A DNA stretch of 64,000 nucleotides from NCBI GenBank assembly GCA_039621445.1, contig CP154956.1:80844474-80908473 (forward strand). The letters run 5' to 3'. Position 1 is the stretch's first letter. Every line of letters begins with the position of its first letter. The notes under the pieces were generated by a model that saw only the letters and a program-made list of their open reading frames with translations, ran no database searches and was not told the origin of the DNA. Below, in pieces: positions 1 to 11,100 of this stretch. Origin of the DNA: Euglena gracilis (taxonomy: Eukaryota > Euglenida > Euglenophyceae > Euglenales). A program made the translations under genes and the position numbers.

Positions 1-52
1 CCCCCTTCTTCCCTCCCCCCCTGGAAGTTGGTGAAACAAAGCCTGATTCCAG

Positions 53-548
53 CCGCAGGCCGCGCCTCCTACCCCATACCACCCAACTCAATTGCAGCAA
101 CCATATGGCACGCCGCCACCAGTGCCTCATCAACATTTTTATTCCGGACCCCCACAGGTTTGCGCCACTTCCAGCTCAGTTTCATAGCATTGTAAACCCC
201 CCGGATTTGGAGGTGCGCCTTTTGTGAATGGTTTAATTTAAAGTATGAAAAGGATGCGAGTTGGCTTAAGTTTGTCCTTTTCCACAGCCACCACCGCCGG
301 CCTACGCCAGCAGTCCATCGCCACAGCAGCCGCAGCCGCAGCCGCCCTACACCAGCAGCCCAGCTTTCCACCCTGCTCCGATGCAGTCCGCTCCTCCAGC
401 CATGGCCCAACAACCTCCCCCCCACTACGCCCCTTTCCCCAACCAGCCGCCGCCGCCGCCCCACCCAATGCAGCAGTACCAAGCGCCTGTTGGAAGTGAT
501 GCAAAGGACGCCCTTCCTGCAACCCTGAGTTACCGCAACGCTCGTTGA
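53..548 (+). CDS. C-terminal exons of a Pro/Gln/Tyr-rich protein (5' end outside window)
   Basis: Two exons join in phase 0: about 53-157, ending CAG before a GT donor, and 288-548, after a TTTTCCACAG acceptor and ending in TGA at 546-548. The joined tail is about 120 residues, rich in Pro, Gln, Tyr and Ser (PPPPAYASS, PQQPQPQPPYTS, NQPPPPPHPMQQYQ), and ends in a non-repetitive GSDAKDALPATLSYRNAR. It is low-complexity and disordered, like the tails of RNA-binding or vesicle-coat proteins, but no domain is visible and I assign no function. A stop at 44-46 in this frame means the upstream exon boundary lies at 52 or 58. Confidence 0.6.
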
Positions 549-2712
549 TTTCTGGAGTGAGTACATGGAAATCGGACCCCACCAACGGTTGGCAGGGTGG
601 ATTCATCCCCTCGACGGTGAAGGCGCCCCGTGCTGAGGCGTGTTACAGGGAAAGGGGTCCCTCGATCAAGGAGGGTGGGCAGTGTACGGGTTGGGGGGTG
701 ATTTCCCCCTCCTGGAGGGGGGGAGGTTGACCCACCCCAGCTGACCCTGCCCCCAATGCTCCTCACCAGCCGCTCTGGAGCCCTCTGGTTGCCTGTTGGG
801 TGCGCAGTCGCCGGTTTTGCCAGTTTCGCTGTGGACGCAGTTGAAACACACCAGAAGGAGGAAGGCACTCGTCACCAGGGAGTTGTTTTCCAGGGAAGGT
901 GGATGTGTATGTGTGCGTGGGTGGGTGGGTGTTTGTGCATGTATGCATGTATGTTTGCAGCCAACGTGGGTTTATTGTTTGGTAGGGCACTTCATCAGTC
1001 GTTCCAGGCACAACTTTTTGTGATTGTAAATCTGTTGGCCACACCTTAACTCTTTTTAGATTTTTGATTCATATCTGTCCATTTTTGTGGTTTTCGGATG
1101 CATTTGGGAATCTCAACCCTGTCTGTACTGGAGTGTGGAAGCAGGAGCAACAAGCACAAGCAGGAGCAACAACAAGTCAGCCAAGGAACAACAAGTCAGC
1201 CAAGGGGTGTTTAATATTTGAGGGGTAATTGTTATTTGTAGGGGTTATTATTTGGAGTGTGTTTACTGGCTGAAAACAGAGAGAGCGTGTGGGTGGCTTC
1301 CAACCCTCTGGGGGGTTTTTATTATTTGGGAGGGGGTCAGTGCATTTGGTAAACTCCCCAGGGGGAATGATAACACCCCCAAAGGTTTTTTTTCCCGCCC
1401 GAAGGCCCCCATTCTTTTTTTGTTAATTTTTTTTGTAAATTTGTGACCCAAACGTTTTTGGGGCTCCCCATGAAAAAAAATTAGGGCAGGAGAACATAGT
1501 GGGAGACATAATGGTCCGTCTTTTTTTCTTCGGCCTTTGTTCACTTTGTAATATTTTTTTTGCACTTCACAGATTTTCGGGAGTGACCCCAGTAACAAGG
1601 TGCATTCAACAGTGCGAACCCTGGTCATTCCTTTGCAACACTTGGTGGCAACACGTCCAAAGCCCTTGGCAGGGTTCTATTGACTCCTTGGTCGATGTTC
1701 GACCCTCAGGGGGTATTATTGGCGGGGGGTAATTTGGGGGGGGGAGGGTTTAGTGCGGTGTTTTTCACCAGGTCACCCTCTCAATCATTGCATCATTTCA
1801 AAGCCAACCCACAGCCAAGCCATCCACCTCCTCCAACACCGCCAACCGCACCCAATCCAGGCAATGCAGCACACACCATACTGCTGAGGGGTGGTGCTCT
1901 GTAGTTGGCCCACGTTGTTTTCAACTCCGTCTCTCAAGCCAGAGGACACCCAACTGCCTGACGGTGGGATGGTGCAGCAAATCAGTTGCTTGTTTTCAGC
2001 CATGGACCCCTTTTCCCAATGGGCGAAGCCCTCTGTTGAGTCATCTGAAGGGCTGCCGGACAGTTGCAAAAATGGGGCAAAGAGTGGTCAAAAATGGGCT
2101 CTGCCGTTAAGCAACGCCTTGTCTGCTTTTATGTCGCTGGTGACCAACTGCTGCCATGACCTGTTGAGGAGGGTCCTCTGTCACAAAGCAGGCTGGTGAT
2201 GAGAGCAGGCCCAGCCCAACCGATCCCCGGCCCCCTGCGGCCCCCTACCAGGCTTAGACTGAATATCGGCCTTTTGACCGGGCATTGCTACCCAACGCAC
2301 CCATGCACGTACTACAGCAGTGAAGTTCACGCAGCTGCCTGATTGCACCTGGTTTCCGAACTGTCCCGGGCTATCTGGGTTGCCTGTGCAGACAAGCATT
2401 ACTCCCCATCCCCTGAAGGGGTGTCGGCCAGGCGAGGATTGCCAAAGGGTCAAAACCAGCCTTTTCAATTCTTCTCTGGCAAGGACTCTGAAGGTCCTGG
2501 GGGTGGTGAGGGGCACGGCCAAACGACCTTATGCAGGCGCACTGTCGCCCAAGGCACAAGAAACCCTGGGGGAGGCTCTTACACCGTCAGTTTCATGGGT
2601 CAAAGAGTGCTCCTTCACTATGCAAATAATGGCTACTCACTGCAGTTTGGGCTTGGTGTAAGTCTTAGGTTAGGATCGGTCACCAGTGTTCGTGCCAAGC
2701 CTGCCCCCGGCC
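549..2712. other. Gene-poor stretch between two + strand genes
   Basis: No convincing exon was found. It holds G/C runs, a GTGTGT/GGGT simple repeat (about 901-960), short TTATTTG..GGGGG repeats (1205-1400) and a dispersed repeat fragment (1599-1740). The 5' leader of the kinase gene and any trans-splice acceptor must lie in its last part, but I cannot place them. Confidence 0.4.
1599..1740 (-). repeat. Dispersed repeat fragment with a conserved peptide, copy A
   Basis: Read on the minus strand, 1667-1599 gives KGFGRVATKCCKGMTRVRTVECT. This resembles a + strand peptide at 34490-34561 (KDFAYVATKWRKGQTSGCTV..). The shared residues K-F-VATK-KG-T-TVEC and similar flanking DNA, including a GGGGGTATTATT/AAATGATCCCCCC end beside a CCCTGAGGGTC motif, show a dispersed element. 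The family is not recognised; it may be a decayed transposon gene. Confidence 0.45.
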
Positions 2713-5700
2713 ATGAACACCTCCAAACGGTACGAGATGCTGCAGCAGCTGGGCTCTGGGGGGCAGGGGGGAGTCTGGCTGGTGAACCTGCTGCACACCG
2801 GGCAGGCGTACAGCACCCCCCAGGCCGGGGGTTGATGGCGAATGCGGCCTCACTTGTTCGTGAACCTGCCAACAATGGCTTTGTTTTGGGTGATTCAGAT
2901 ACCAGCGATCCACCATCCTTGCAGTAGTGACCATGGCAGGGATGGCACTTTCTTTTTTGTCTTCCAGATATTGAAGGCACAAACAGTATTCTGGACCGTC
3001 AGGACTCGGTTTCATTTCTGCTAACCAGCAACGCATCCAGAGGGAGAGAGAGAGAGAGATGTCAGAGTGTTTTCCTTTTGCCCTCGCATCACAACCCCTG
3101 TGATCGTCCAACCCTGCGGCCGCAGAACGGGCTGCCTTGAAAGTCATCTCCTGCGTCTCTTTGGAGCATGCCAACATGGCCCTGGAGGAGGTGTGCAGGC
3201 CTTCCTGCGGACCAATTTATCTCGAAGCACGACGCCGCCCAAGTATTTGTTTTATCCCGAAAATTCCGGAACCAATGTCTGTTCCCCCGTTGGACCCCCC
3301 CCCCCGGCCTCTTGAGCAAAGACCGAAAAGGGATTCACCGATGACAGTGAAACCTCAATGCCATTCTCAAGCACAGAAACGATGCAAACTCTAATTTTGT
3401 CAGGGAAACCATAACAAATAAAACCTGAAGATCAAAGTCAAAATCAGCACGGTGGCCTTCGGTTTGGGAATCTGAATAAAATGATCTGTGTTGGGAGTCC
3501 GGGCAAGATGAATTCAAACAGCCCCCCCCCCCCCCCCAAACGTTGTTCCCCCTGGACAGTCCAGCCACATTTTTTTGATGCTGCTGATGATTTATCTGGG
3601 GGGAACATCTTGAAAGTCAAAGTCCGCTTTCCCAAAAAGAATGGCATGGAGGTGAACAATTTCTTCGTCGTTTTAAAAGAGGATGTATTCCAATGAAGAA
3701 AACATCAATAACTTTAACGGGTTGGTGCTGTGCAATTTTTTGGTGTTGTGTAATTTGGAAAGTGGATTTTCACGTGTCACAGCCAATTAAACAATGTGTA
3801 AATTTTTAAGCATGCGTGACCATGTGCAAGTGGGACATGTGTGCTGGGATGGTGGAAAATCCCCACCTCAATGATGGAAAGTGCTCAAAAGTGGGCCCCA
3901 GAGGGGGAAAGCCAACAGTCTGGCTCTAAATGTATGTTTTTTTTTAAAGTGAAATACTGGAAGAAGGAAGACGATATTATTCCCATTCATAGTCAGCGTC
4001 GCTCAGTAAGTAGTGGTTTTGCATTTCTTTTGAGCACTTCTGCCAGACTCTATCTCACCCCTTCCCGAACCAGGACTGAAACTTGGGGTGCCCCTGACCG
4101 TGCCAACTGCTGCAGGCAAAGTTTCTTATGAAGTTCGACCACCCTCACATAGTGGGGCACCGAGACTTCTGGCTGGAACAGGTGTGTGCTCCTGATGTGG
4201 ATGCTTTGGCTGGTGAAGGGTGACCCCGAGGCTGACTGTGCACAGGCCGGCCATTCGCTTCCATCCCCCTCACAGGATGGACCTAAGTTCAACGTCTGCA
4301 TCGCTATGCAGTTGTGCCCGAACGGTGACCTCACGAAGTATGTTCAGACGTACGGCCGGCCGACAAGCCAAGTACGCCAGCTGCTCTCCCGCTCGGTGCA
4401 ACCTTGCGCCTGGTCTTCAACCCAGAGCACATTTGTAACTCAAAAGCTTCGCCTGGGTTATCTCTTCCTCTCCTCCCACCACCACCTCCTCGCAGGTGGC
4501 AGCCAGGTGGCTCTACCAAATCGCGGATGCTGTGGGGTACCTCCATGAGCGGAACATCATTCACCGCGACTTGAAACCTCAGAATGTGTTGCTGGACGAG
4601 GCTATGAATTGCCGCCTTGGTTCGCCCGCTGCTGCGCCTGTGTATTTCTTTCCCCGGCAACCTTGCCATCGTTTGGCCTTGCTAGAACTTTTCAGTCTCT
4701 TTCCCCTCCTTATGTAAAATGCCAGAAATGATGATTTGATGAAGAAACCACTGTTGCGCAGCCACACATGCAGATACCGTCAAACGCCCACACATGCAGA
4801 GGTGGCCATGGTGTGCCATCACATCATGAATCGGTCTGATGCTGGTCTGGTTCTCATACCGCAGCGGACCTGGGGCTCCTGCGACGAGTCAGCCACGTGG
4901 ATGAGAACATCCAGACGCAGGTCGGCACGCCCATGTACCTCGCCCCCGAGATCCTGCGGCAGCAGAACTATGCCCAGACCACGGCGCAAATGGTCGGTTG
5001 AGGCAGGACGTGGCACGAGACAGTCGATGTGTTTCGCAATTTGAGTGGCAGCCGTGGGATGACCCGACTCCAAGGTGGACATCTGGTCCCTGGGCTGCAT
5101 GCTGTACACTCTGACCACCGGCAAGGTGCCCCCAGCCTCCTTGTGCTGTTGTTGTTGGAACGCCTTGGCAAAGTCGGTTTGTCCCTGTCGTTGGAGGTGT
5201 CTTCTCATCCGATGTCAAACAAAACGAACCTTTCGGACATCAAATGATCTGAAAACAACAGTACAGGAATTCCAGTTGAGTTCTCTATTCATCTCTGCCC
5301 ACACAGCAACCCCTGTAACCTCCACCAATTTGAGGTGGGTGCCAAGTTATTCTGGGTCCCCATCCAATTTTTTTGGACAGTCCGTCCCCATTTCCCATAA
5401 AAAATATTCCTCGCACCCTCCCTCCGAACCCCACAGTTCTTTTAAAATGCAAATTGAAGTTCAAATGGAATTTTGAATTGTAAATTCAAGGCGTGGCAGG
5501 TTCTTTTCGTTGGTTGGATAATTCACAGAAGCTTTTTTAGCATTTCATTTTCATTAGTGGTATTTTCAACGCATTTTGCGTTTAATTTAGTTTGAATTGA
5601 ACGGAAATTATTTTAGTCTCTTTTTCAGGATATCAACCAGCACCCTGGACCAAATCTGTTTTTTTTATGCACAATTTCAAAAGAGGAGGTTTCATAATCC

Positions 5701-6380
5701 GGTGCGCAAATCAAGGGTTCTCATTTGGGGGTGACATATGAAATATATTCTTCATTACAAAATCAAATAGGATATTTAGTCATCTGATATGTAATTTGAA
5801 AGGTGGTAAAAGAAGATTTTTTTTTGGCTTGCCTCTTGCCAAAACTTCACAAAAAATATTTGAAGTTTATTTCAAGTGCGGTTTTGACAGTTTGGACGGT
5901 TTGGAGGGGCATTTGCGCCTGTTGTTTTGCTTGGAGGGGCCAGGGAACTTTCCGGGCGTTGTCCTGCAGGCGCGAAACATCAACTTCGAGATCTACGCCC
6001 ACAGCAGCGGGCCCTCGCACTACCTGGAGGAGCTGCTGTGGGAGATGTCCGAGAAGGTAAGTGGCACTCGTCAGGGAGAGGTGCTTCACATGCAAGAGGC
6101 CTGGTGAGGGATGATGAGGCAACGAACAACGTCGTGCTGCACACCTGGACTTCGTTGTGAGCAAGGCCAGCTTTCTAAGCGATGAACTGCCTCGATCGGG
6201 ATGTGGGATTTCACTCGTTTGGTGTGGCGCTTTTGAGATGCCATACACGTTGCTGAAGAGACGGCGCTGCTGTGCTCCGCCGTTTTACAGGGCTACAGCC
6301 AGCCACTGGTTGCCGTCGTTGGGCGGTGCTTGTCTCCAAGCCCCAACAATCGGCCAACTGCACGAGCAGTGATGTCCGAG
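2713..6380 (+). CDS. NEK-like serine/threonine protein kinase (nine exons recovered, 3' end open)
   Basis: Exons 2713-2811, 3134-3190, 4116-4181, 4276-4371, 4496-4619, 4865-4992, 5075-5125, 5970-6056 and 6291-6380 join in phase into 266 residues. The order is that of a protein kinase: Gly-loop [11 protein letters not shown] (residue 14), Lys in YALKVIS, alpha-C Glu in [28 protein letters not shown] in place of [22 protein letters not shown], and [13 protein letters not shown]. The APE segment and compact C-lobe suit the NEK family, which act in cell cycle, cilia and microtubule control; the subfamily is inference. The start is the ATG at 2713, 13 codons before the Gly-loop. Eight introns: seven fit GT-AG, but the first (2812-3133) cannot if homology is kept. 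Exon 9 ends at a GT donor and no stop was found; a possible next exon is 6727-6759. Confidence 0.85.
2812..3133 (+). other. Non-GT-AG intron in the kinase gene
   Basis: The kinase beta-3 strand requires joining GQAY to ALKVIS, that is TAC (2809-2811) to GCC (3134-3136). The intervening 322 nt begin AGCACC and end CGGGCT, without GT or AG at the junction. The first and last bases can pair weakly (AGC-CC with GGGCT, one bulge). It contains an AGAG run (3040-3058) and a NotI-like GCGGCCGC palindrome. Confidence 0.55.
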
Positions 6381-8172
6381 GTATTTTCGTTGCAAACTGT
6401 TAGCATCTCTGCATTCCTTTTGCAAGGGCCATTACAATTTACAAGAATGCCATGCCTCAGGATTTTTTTCAACAGGCCGCTCATTCGGTGGGGAATTGAA
6501 GTTTTTGTGAAGTTGTCACCTGCGACCCCTGTCTCAGCTCACATTTCATCTGAAAGTTGTGGGACAGACTTTGACACAAGATTTTTGACAGACTTTGCAC
6601 AAGACTTGAATGAATTTGGCAATTTGCACTTTTTTTTCATCATGTGTGAAGTATTCCTTGGTTTAAGTTTGCCAGCATATGGTGTTAATGTCTCACCCCT
6701 CATCAAGCTGCACTGACAACCTCCAGGATGGCCAAGGCCCGTCGCTGGGTGTTCACCAGGTCTTTTGGGTCAGCGATGAAATTTGGATGCAACCATCGAA
6801 TCCAATTTTTTTTGGGGAGGAGTCTGCTGGCTGGAGCTCATTGGAAACGGTTACACGTGAGCACTGATTTTGTGGGTAGTGAGAGGGGGCCCGATCCCCC
6901 CATATGTTCATTGCTTGTGTGTATCCCACCCATCTTTAGGGGATCGGTGACATTTTTTTCCCCTTTCTAATTTGAATAATTGTGTCAAAAATTGCAAAGT
7001 GAACCACCACACCTTTGGTGCCGATTTTTTTTTAAAGAAAAAGAGAACTGCTTTACAATGTAATTGCTCAAGCTTAGGTTCATTATACCTTGGGGCTGAC
7101 TGACTGGTTTTTGGCTTATCATTCCTCACCCCCCAGAAGCAGTGAAACTTTGGGTTGGCAAGGCTCCCCCATGCGACACCAGTGCGAAAGCGCTCGGAAA
7201 AGTTTGAAGTCTTTTCCCCAAATTTTTACCCCACCCCCCCAGTGGGAGTAAAAGAAGTGGTTGACTAGTTCTTTGTGAAATGTCTGACTGGTTCGCAAAA
7301 GTAAAAAGCTCCACCCTTTCTGTGTCGCTAAACAGTGGCCTGGCTGTGGGTCCATTGCATTCCTGTTTCCCACGTCCTTCAGCTGCGGAGCTGTGGCCAG
7401 GCGTAGCGCCACCGACGCAGCTTAGTCACCGCCACCGTTCCTGACCCCGCCCCCCGCCGTGGTTTCCATCGGCACTGCCCAGCCTCGACGCCCATGGCCC
7501 ATCCTTCACCTCACGGCCAACTGCTCCGCCATCGACCCCATGCCCTCTGTCTGCAGAAGCGCCACAGAATCACTTCCAGTTTCTCCACCGGATGGGAGGG
7601 GGCTCCATCTCTCTCACCAGCGCAGCACTGCCCCCGGGATATGTCAGGGAATCTTTGACCCCAGGTGGGAGCAAGCATAGAGGTTTAGAAATCTTGCCTG
7701 CTGGAAAGGAGATCTGCGTTCCATACAGGTCTGGAGACTCATGGGTGATTCCCTTCAAATCTGACCTGTCCAAAGTGACGTCCTTTTTGCCAATTGGCAA
7801 AGCAAAACAAAGCCGGACGCAAACAAGGCACCATAAAGTTTCTGATGTCAAAAGAGTACACTCCCATCCTTGTGGCGTTTCCAAGTAATTTTGCACACAC
7901 ACGGGATGAAGCATTTGAGACACCCTCGAATGCGCTTTTTCTCGTGTGTTCTCCGGCACTGTTCGTGTTTGTTCATGGTGCTTTTTTTAAAAAAAAAGCA
8001 AATTGTCTAATATATCTGAAAAGGCTTCCAGTGCCAGAGGCCTGTGATAGCAAAGACATGTGTACGTGGGGTATGTCTTGTGAAGCCGTGGAAGAAACTT
8101 TCCCTCCCAAGCGAACCCACCTCGCAGCACATTCGAACTGCAAGGTTTTTGTTAGGCTTCTCACCTCCACAG
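6381..8172. other. Between kinase and reductase genes; no certain exon
   Basis: This must hold the kinase 3' end and the reductase 5' end. One in-phase candidate exon, 6727-6759, is flanked by CTCCAG and CCAG/GTCTTT. The frame at 7592-7888 is open for 98 codons but resembles no family I know. Otherwise only T-rich intronic sequence is seen. Confidence 0.3.
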
Positions 8173-11100
8173 GAGGCGCCAGTCCAATGTTTCGCCGCTC
8201 CTGCCGCGCCTTGTTCCACGAGTTCAAGGCCACACTGGTTGACACGCAGGTCATCAGCCCCACCACCCGCTGGCTGCGCTTCGACACCGACGAGCTCAAG
8301 CACGACACCATCAGCAGCGTGTTTGCTCGGATCACCACCGCGGATGGGGCTGGGCCGGCACTTCTGTCCGTGTCGGTGATGCGAGTTGGGGTTTTGCTGC
8401 TGGGCATTGCACTGCCTTTTTTTTTACCGCATTTTTCCATGCCAGAGTCAATGATTGATTTGACAGCCCATCTCAGAATGTTCTCCTGATGGATTTGAAG
8501 GATGGCAACAACGCCCCCTCCTCCTATGAGACCGTGCAAAAATGCAGTTGATGAATGGGCAAATGGGTGAAATGTCGGACGAGGATTTGCTTGCTTTACG
8601 CATCACATACCCCCCACATGCCACAATTTAATCAGTGTATTCGTCACAATTCGCCCTCAAGGCGGAAAGAAGGCGAAAATTCTGGGCTGTGTGAGGTTGA
8701 TATTTCTGTGTCAGTTCGACTCCAGTCCGAAGATGGACCCACTGGGGAATGGGGGGGGGGTGGCCATCAGCAGACTGTTTTCCAGCCAGCTCAAATGTAA
8801 GCTGGACCCCCTACCAGGGGTTGTTTTGCAACCTCCAGCTCAAAAAAGCCGTTTAAGTGCCCACTTGTGCCATAGACCTACCCCAACCTGACTATCAGAC
8901 CATAAAAAATTCACACACTCTTTCTCAGTCGCCAGAAATCTCGGAGGGGTTCTTTATAATGGGGTTCGTTACCCAAAGTCACTGTTGCCTGCAGTTCAAC
9001 ACTTGTGCTGCAACTGCACACGCTTCAAGGTGGCTCTGGAGCACGCAACAGGGGAAATTGCAAGACCCTAATTCGTAACTTTGGGGTGTTGTAGAGAACG
9101 ACATTAGGTTGACATTATCACCCATAAAGAGCTGGAAGCATTTGTCTATGTGCACCGTCTATGAGGCCTTTTTTCTCGAAACAATGTGCCTAATTGATCC
9201 AAAAATAAGCCAGCCTGAGGTCAGATTATCCTTTGCCTGTTGGCTGTACTTTTTGCTCTTGCTTTGCTGGCTGTCCTTCAGAACGAAGTTTGGAATTTTC
9301 CAGGAAGTGGCTGCCCAGGCTCAACCATTGCTTCTTCAATGTACACCCCCATCACAATTCTGGGTCTGCTTGCTCTCCAAGAGCGCATTTGCGCATGTCT
9401 CAACGCGCGCCTGTTGACCGTTCAACCAGGAGGACTGTAACCAAGCACCCATGAAATGACTGGCCGTGGCTGGGCGTGGCTGGGCGTGACTGGGCGTGAC
9501 TGGGTCTAGGCTCTGGATGACCACAGGAGCTTGACTGCAGCCGCAGCGGAGGAAACGGCTCGCACGCAGCCCAGCAGACCCCGGCCGCCTGACTCGGGCT
9601 GACAGCAAGTTCTTCGACATCCTTGTCAAGAAGAACGACCAGGGGACCGTCAGCAAAACGTTGCACGCCCTGGTCCCCGGCCATCGGGTGACGTTTGAGG
9701 GGCCCCATCTCCACGCCCGCTACGTCCCATCGAGGCGGAAGCACATCGGCCTGGTCGCCGGTGGCACAGGTGCTTCGCCGCTTCTGCCATGCCAGCCCCG
9801 GCACATTTTTCCTCTTCATTCCTCAAATTGCTCTTGTTGTGGACATTACATGACGTTATTTTCATTTTTTTATAAACCAGGGCCCTCTTTGTGCCATCCA
9901 AAAGCATGTCTTGAAGTGAAAAAATACAGATAGAACCACTAAGAGGTGCTCCTTTGTTTGGACCCTGTCTTTGTACAGCAGCCTCACACTCTATTTGAAC
10001 AGGCCCCATCACTCCTTGTCGAGGCCCCATCTAGACATTGAACACACCACGGAAGGTTTTGCAGTGTTTTGGGGGGTGACCGCCTTTCCCGACGCTGACC
10101 TGGCCCCTCTAAAACAAATATCAACCTTCCCCCTGCCCATCCCTCCCTTTGGCAGGGGTCACGCCCTTCTTCCAGCTGCTGCGGGAGGGCCTGAACAACG
10201 CAGCGGACACCACCAAGTTCCGGCTGGTGTATGCCTGCACCTCGGAGGAGGAGATCCTGATGCGGCCCAAGCTGGAGTTGCTGGTGAAGGCATGTACTCT
10301 TGCTGGTTGTGGTGGTGGCGGTGGTGTTTATATTGTTATATGAACCCACCTCCAATTAGAAGCCCCCCCCAAATGACACCCCCCCCCAGATAGTCGCCCC
10401 CCTCCTCGGGTTTCCCGCCAAAAATCCAAATAACAACCCCCCCAGGCAGCCGCACATATTCAAGGCGTTGGCGAACTGCAGGCACACAAATGCAACGGGG
10501 ATCAGGTTTTTGCCAGTGTTAACCATCTTTTGGTTCCTTGGACCATTTGGTGAGAGAGAGGATTGGGACAGAGGACGCTTGGCACATTAAAAAAAGTGTG
10601 ATTTCCACTGCAACAGAAGTCCAAAAAAGCCTGACTTTTTACACCCGACGCGAAGCGCCGAAGATTTTTTGGGCCGCACAAGGGCACCCATTAGAAGCCC
10701 CCCCGCCCCCTCGGGTTCCCCCCCCTCGGGTTTTCCGCAGACTAACCGAATAATTGCCCCAAGGTTTTATTGCTGCTGTTGCTGCTGCTGCGCTGCTGTT
10801 TTTGTGTTGTTTTGTTGCGTGCATTTTGCAGAGTATTGTGTTTGTTTTGTGTGTGTTGGGTTTATTGTGTATAATGTCTGTTGTGTGTTATGTATTTTTT
10901 GGCATACCTTTAGTGTGTTTGTGTGTGGTGGTTGTTTGTTGTTGTTTTTTTTTCCCCTGAAAAGAAACTTTCCGGAAAACTTTCAGTCTTTCGGAGCGAG
11001 GTGTGGTTTCCTGCAAATACAAACAGCTGGTGGACATGGGGTTCTGTCTTCCCTGCAGGAGACAGGACGGCTGGACGTCGTGTACGTGGTGGAAAAGGGC

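Noticed and set aside
756-1049. MLLTSRSGALWLPVGCAVAG frame as a signal-peptide protein
   Set aside because: The frame runs into a GTGT/GGGT simple repeat, lacks splice support and resembles no family.
9335-9365. MYTPITILG as the FAD-binding RPYTP motif of the reductase
   Set aside because: The needed Arg is absent, and the flanking frame has no suitable splice sites or family similarity.
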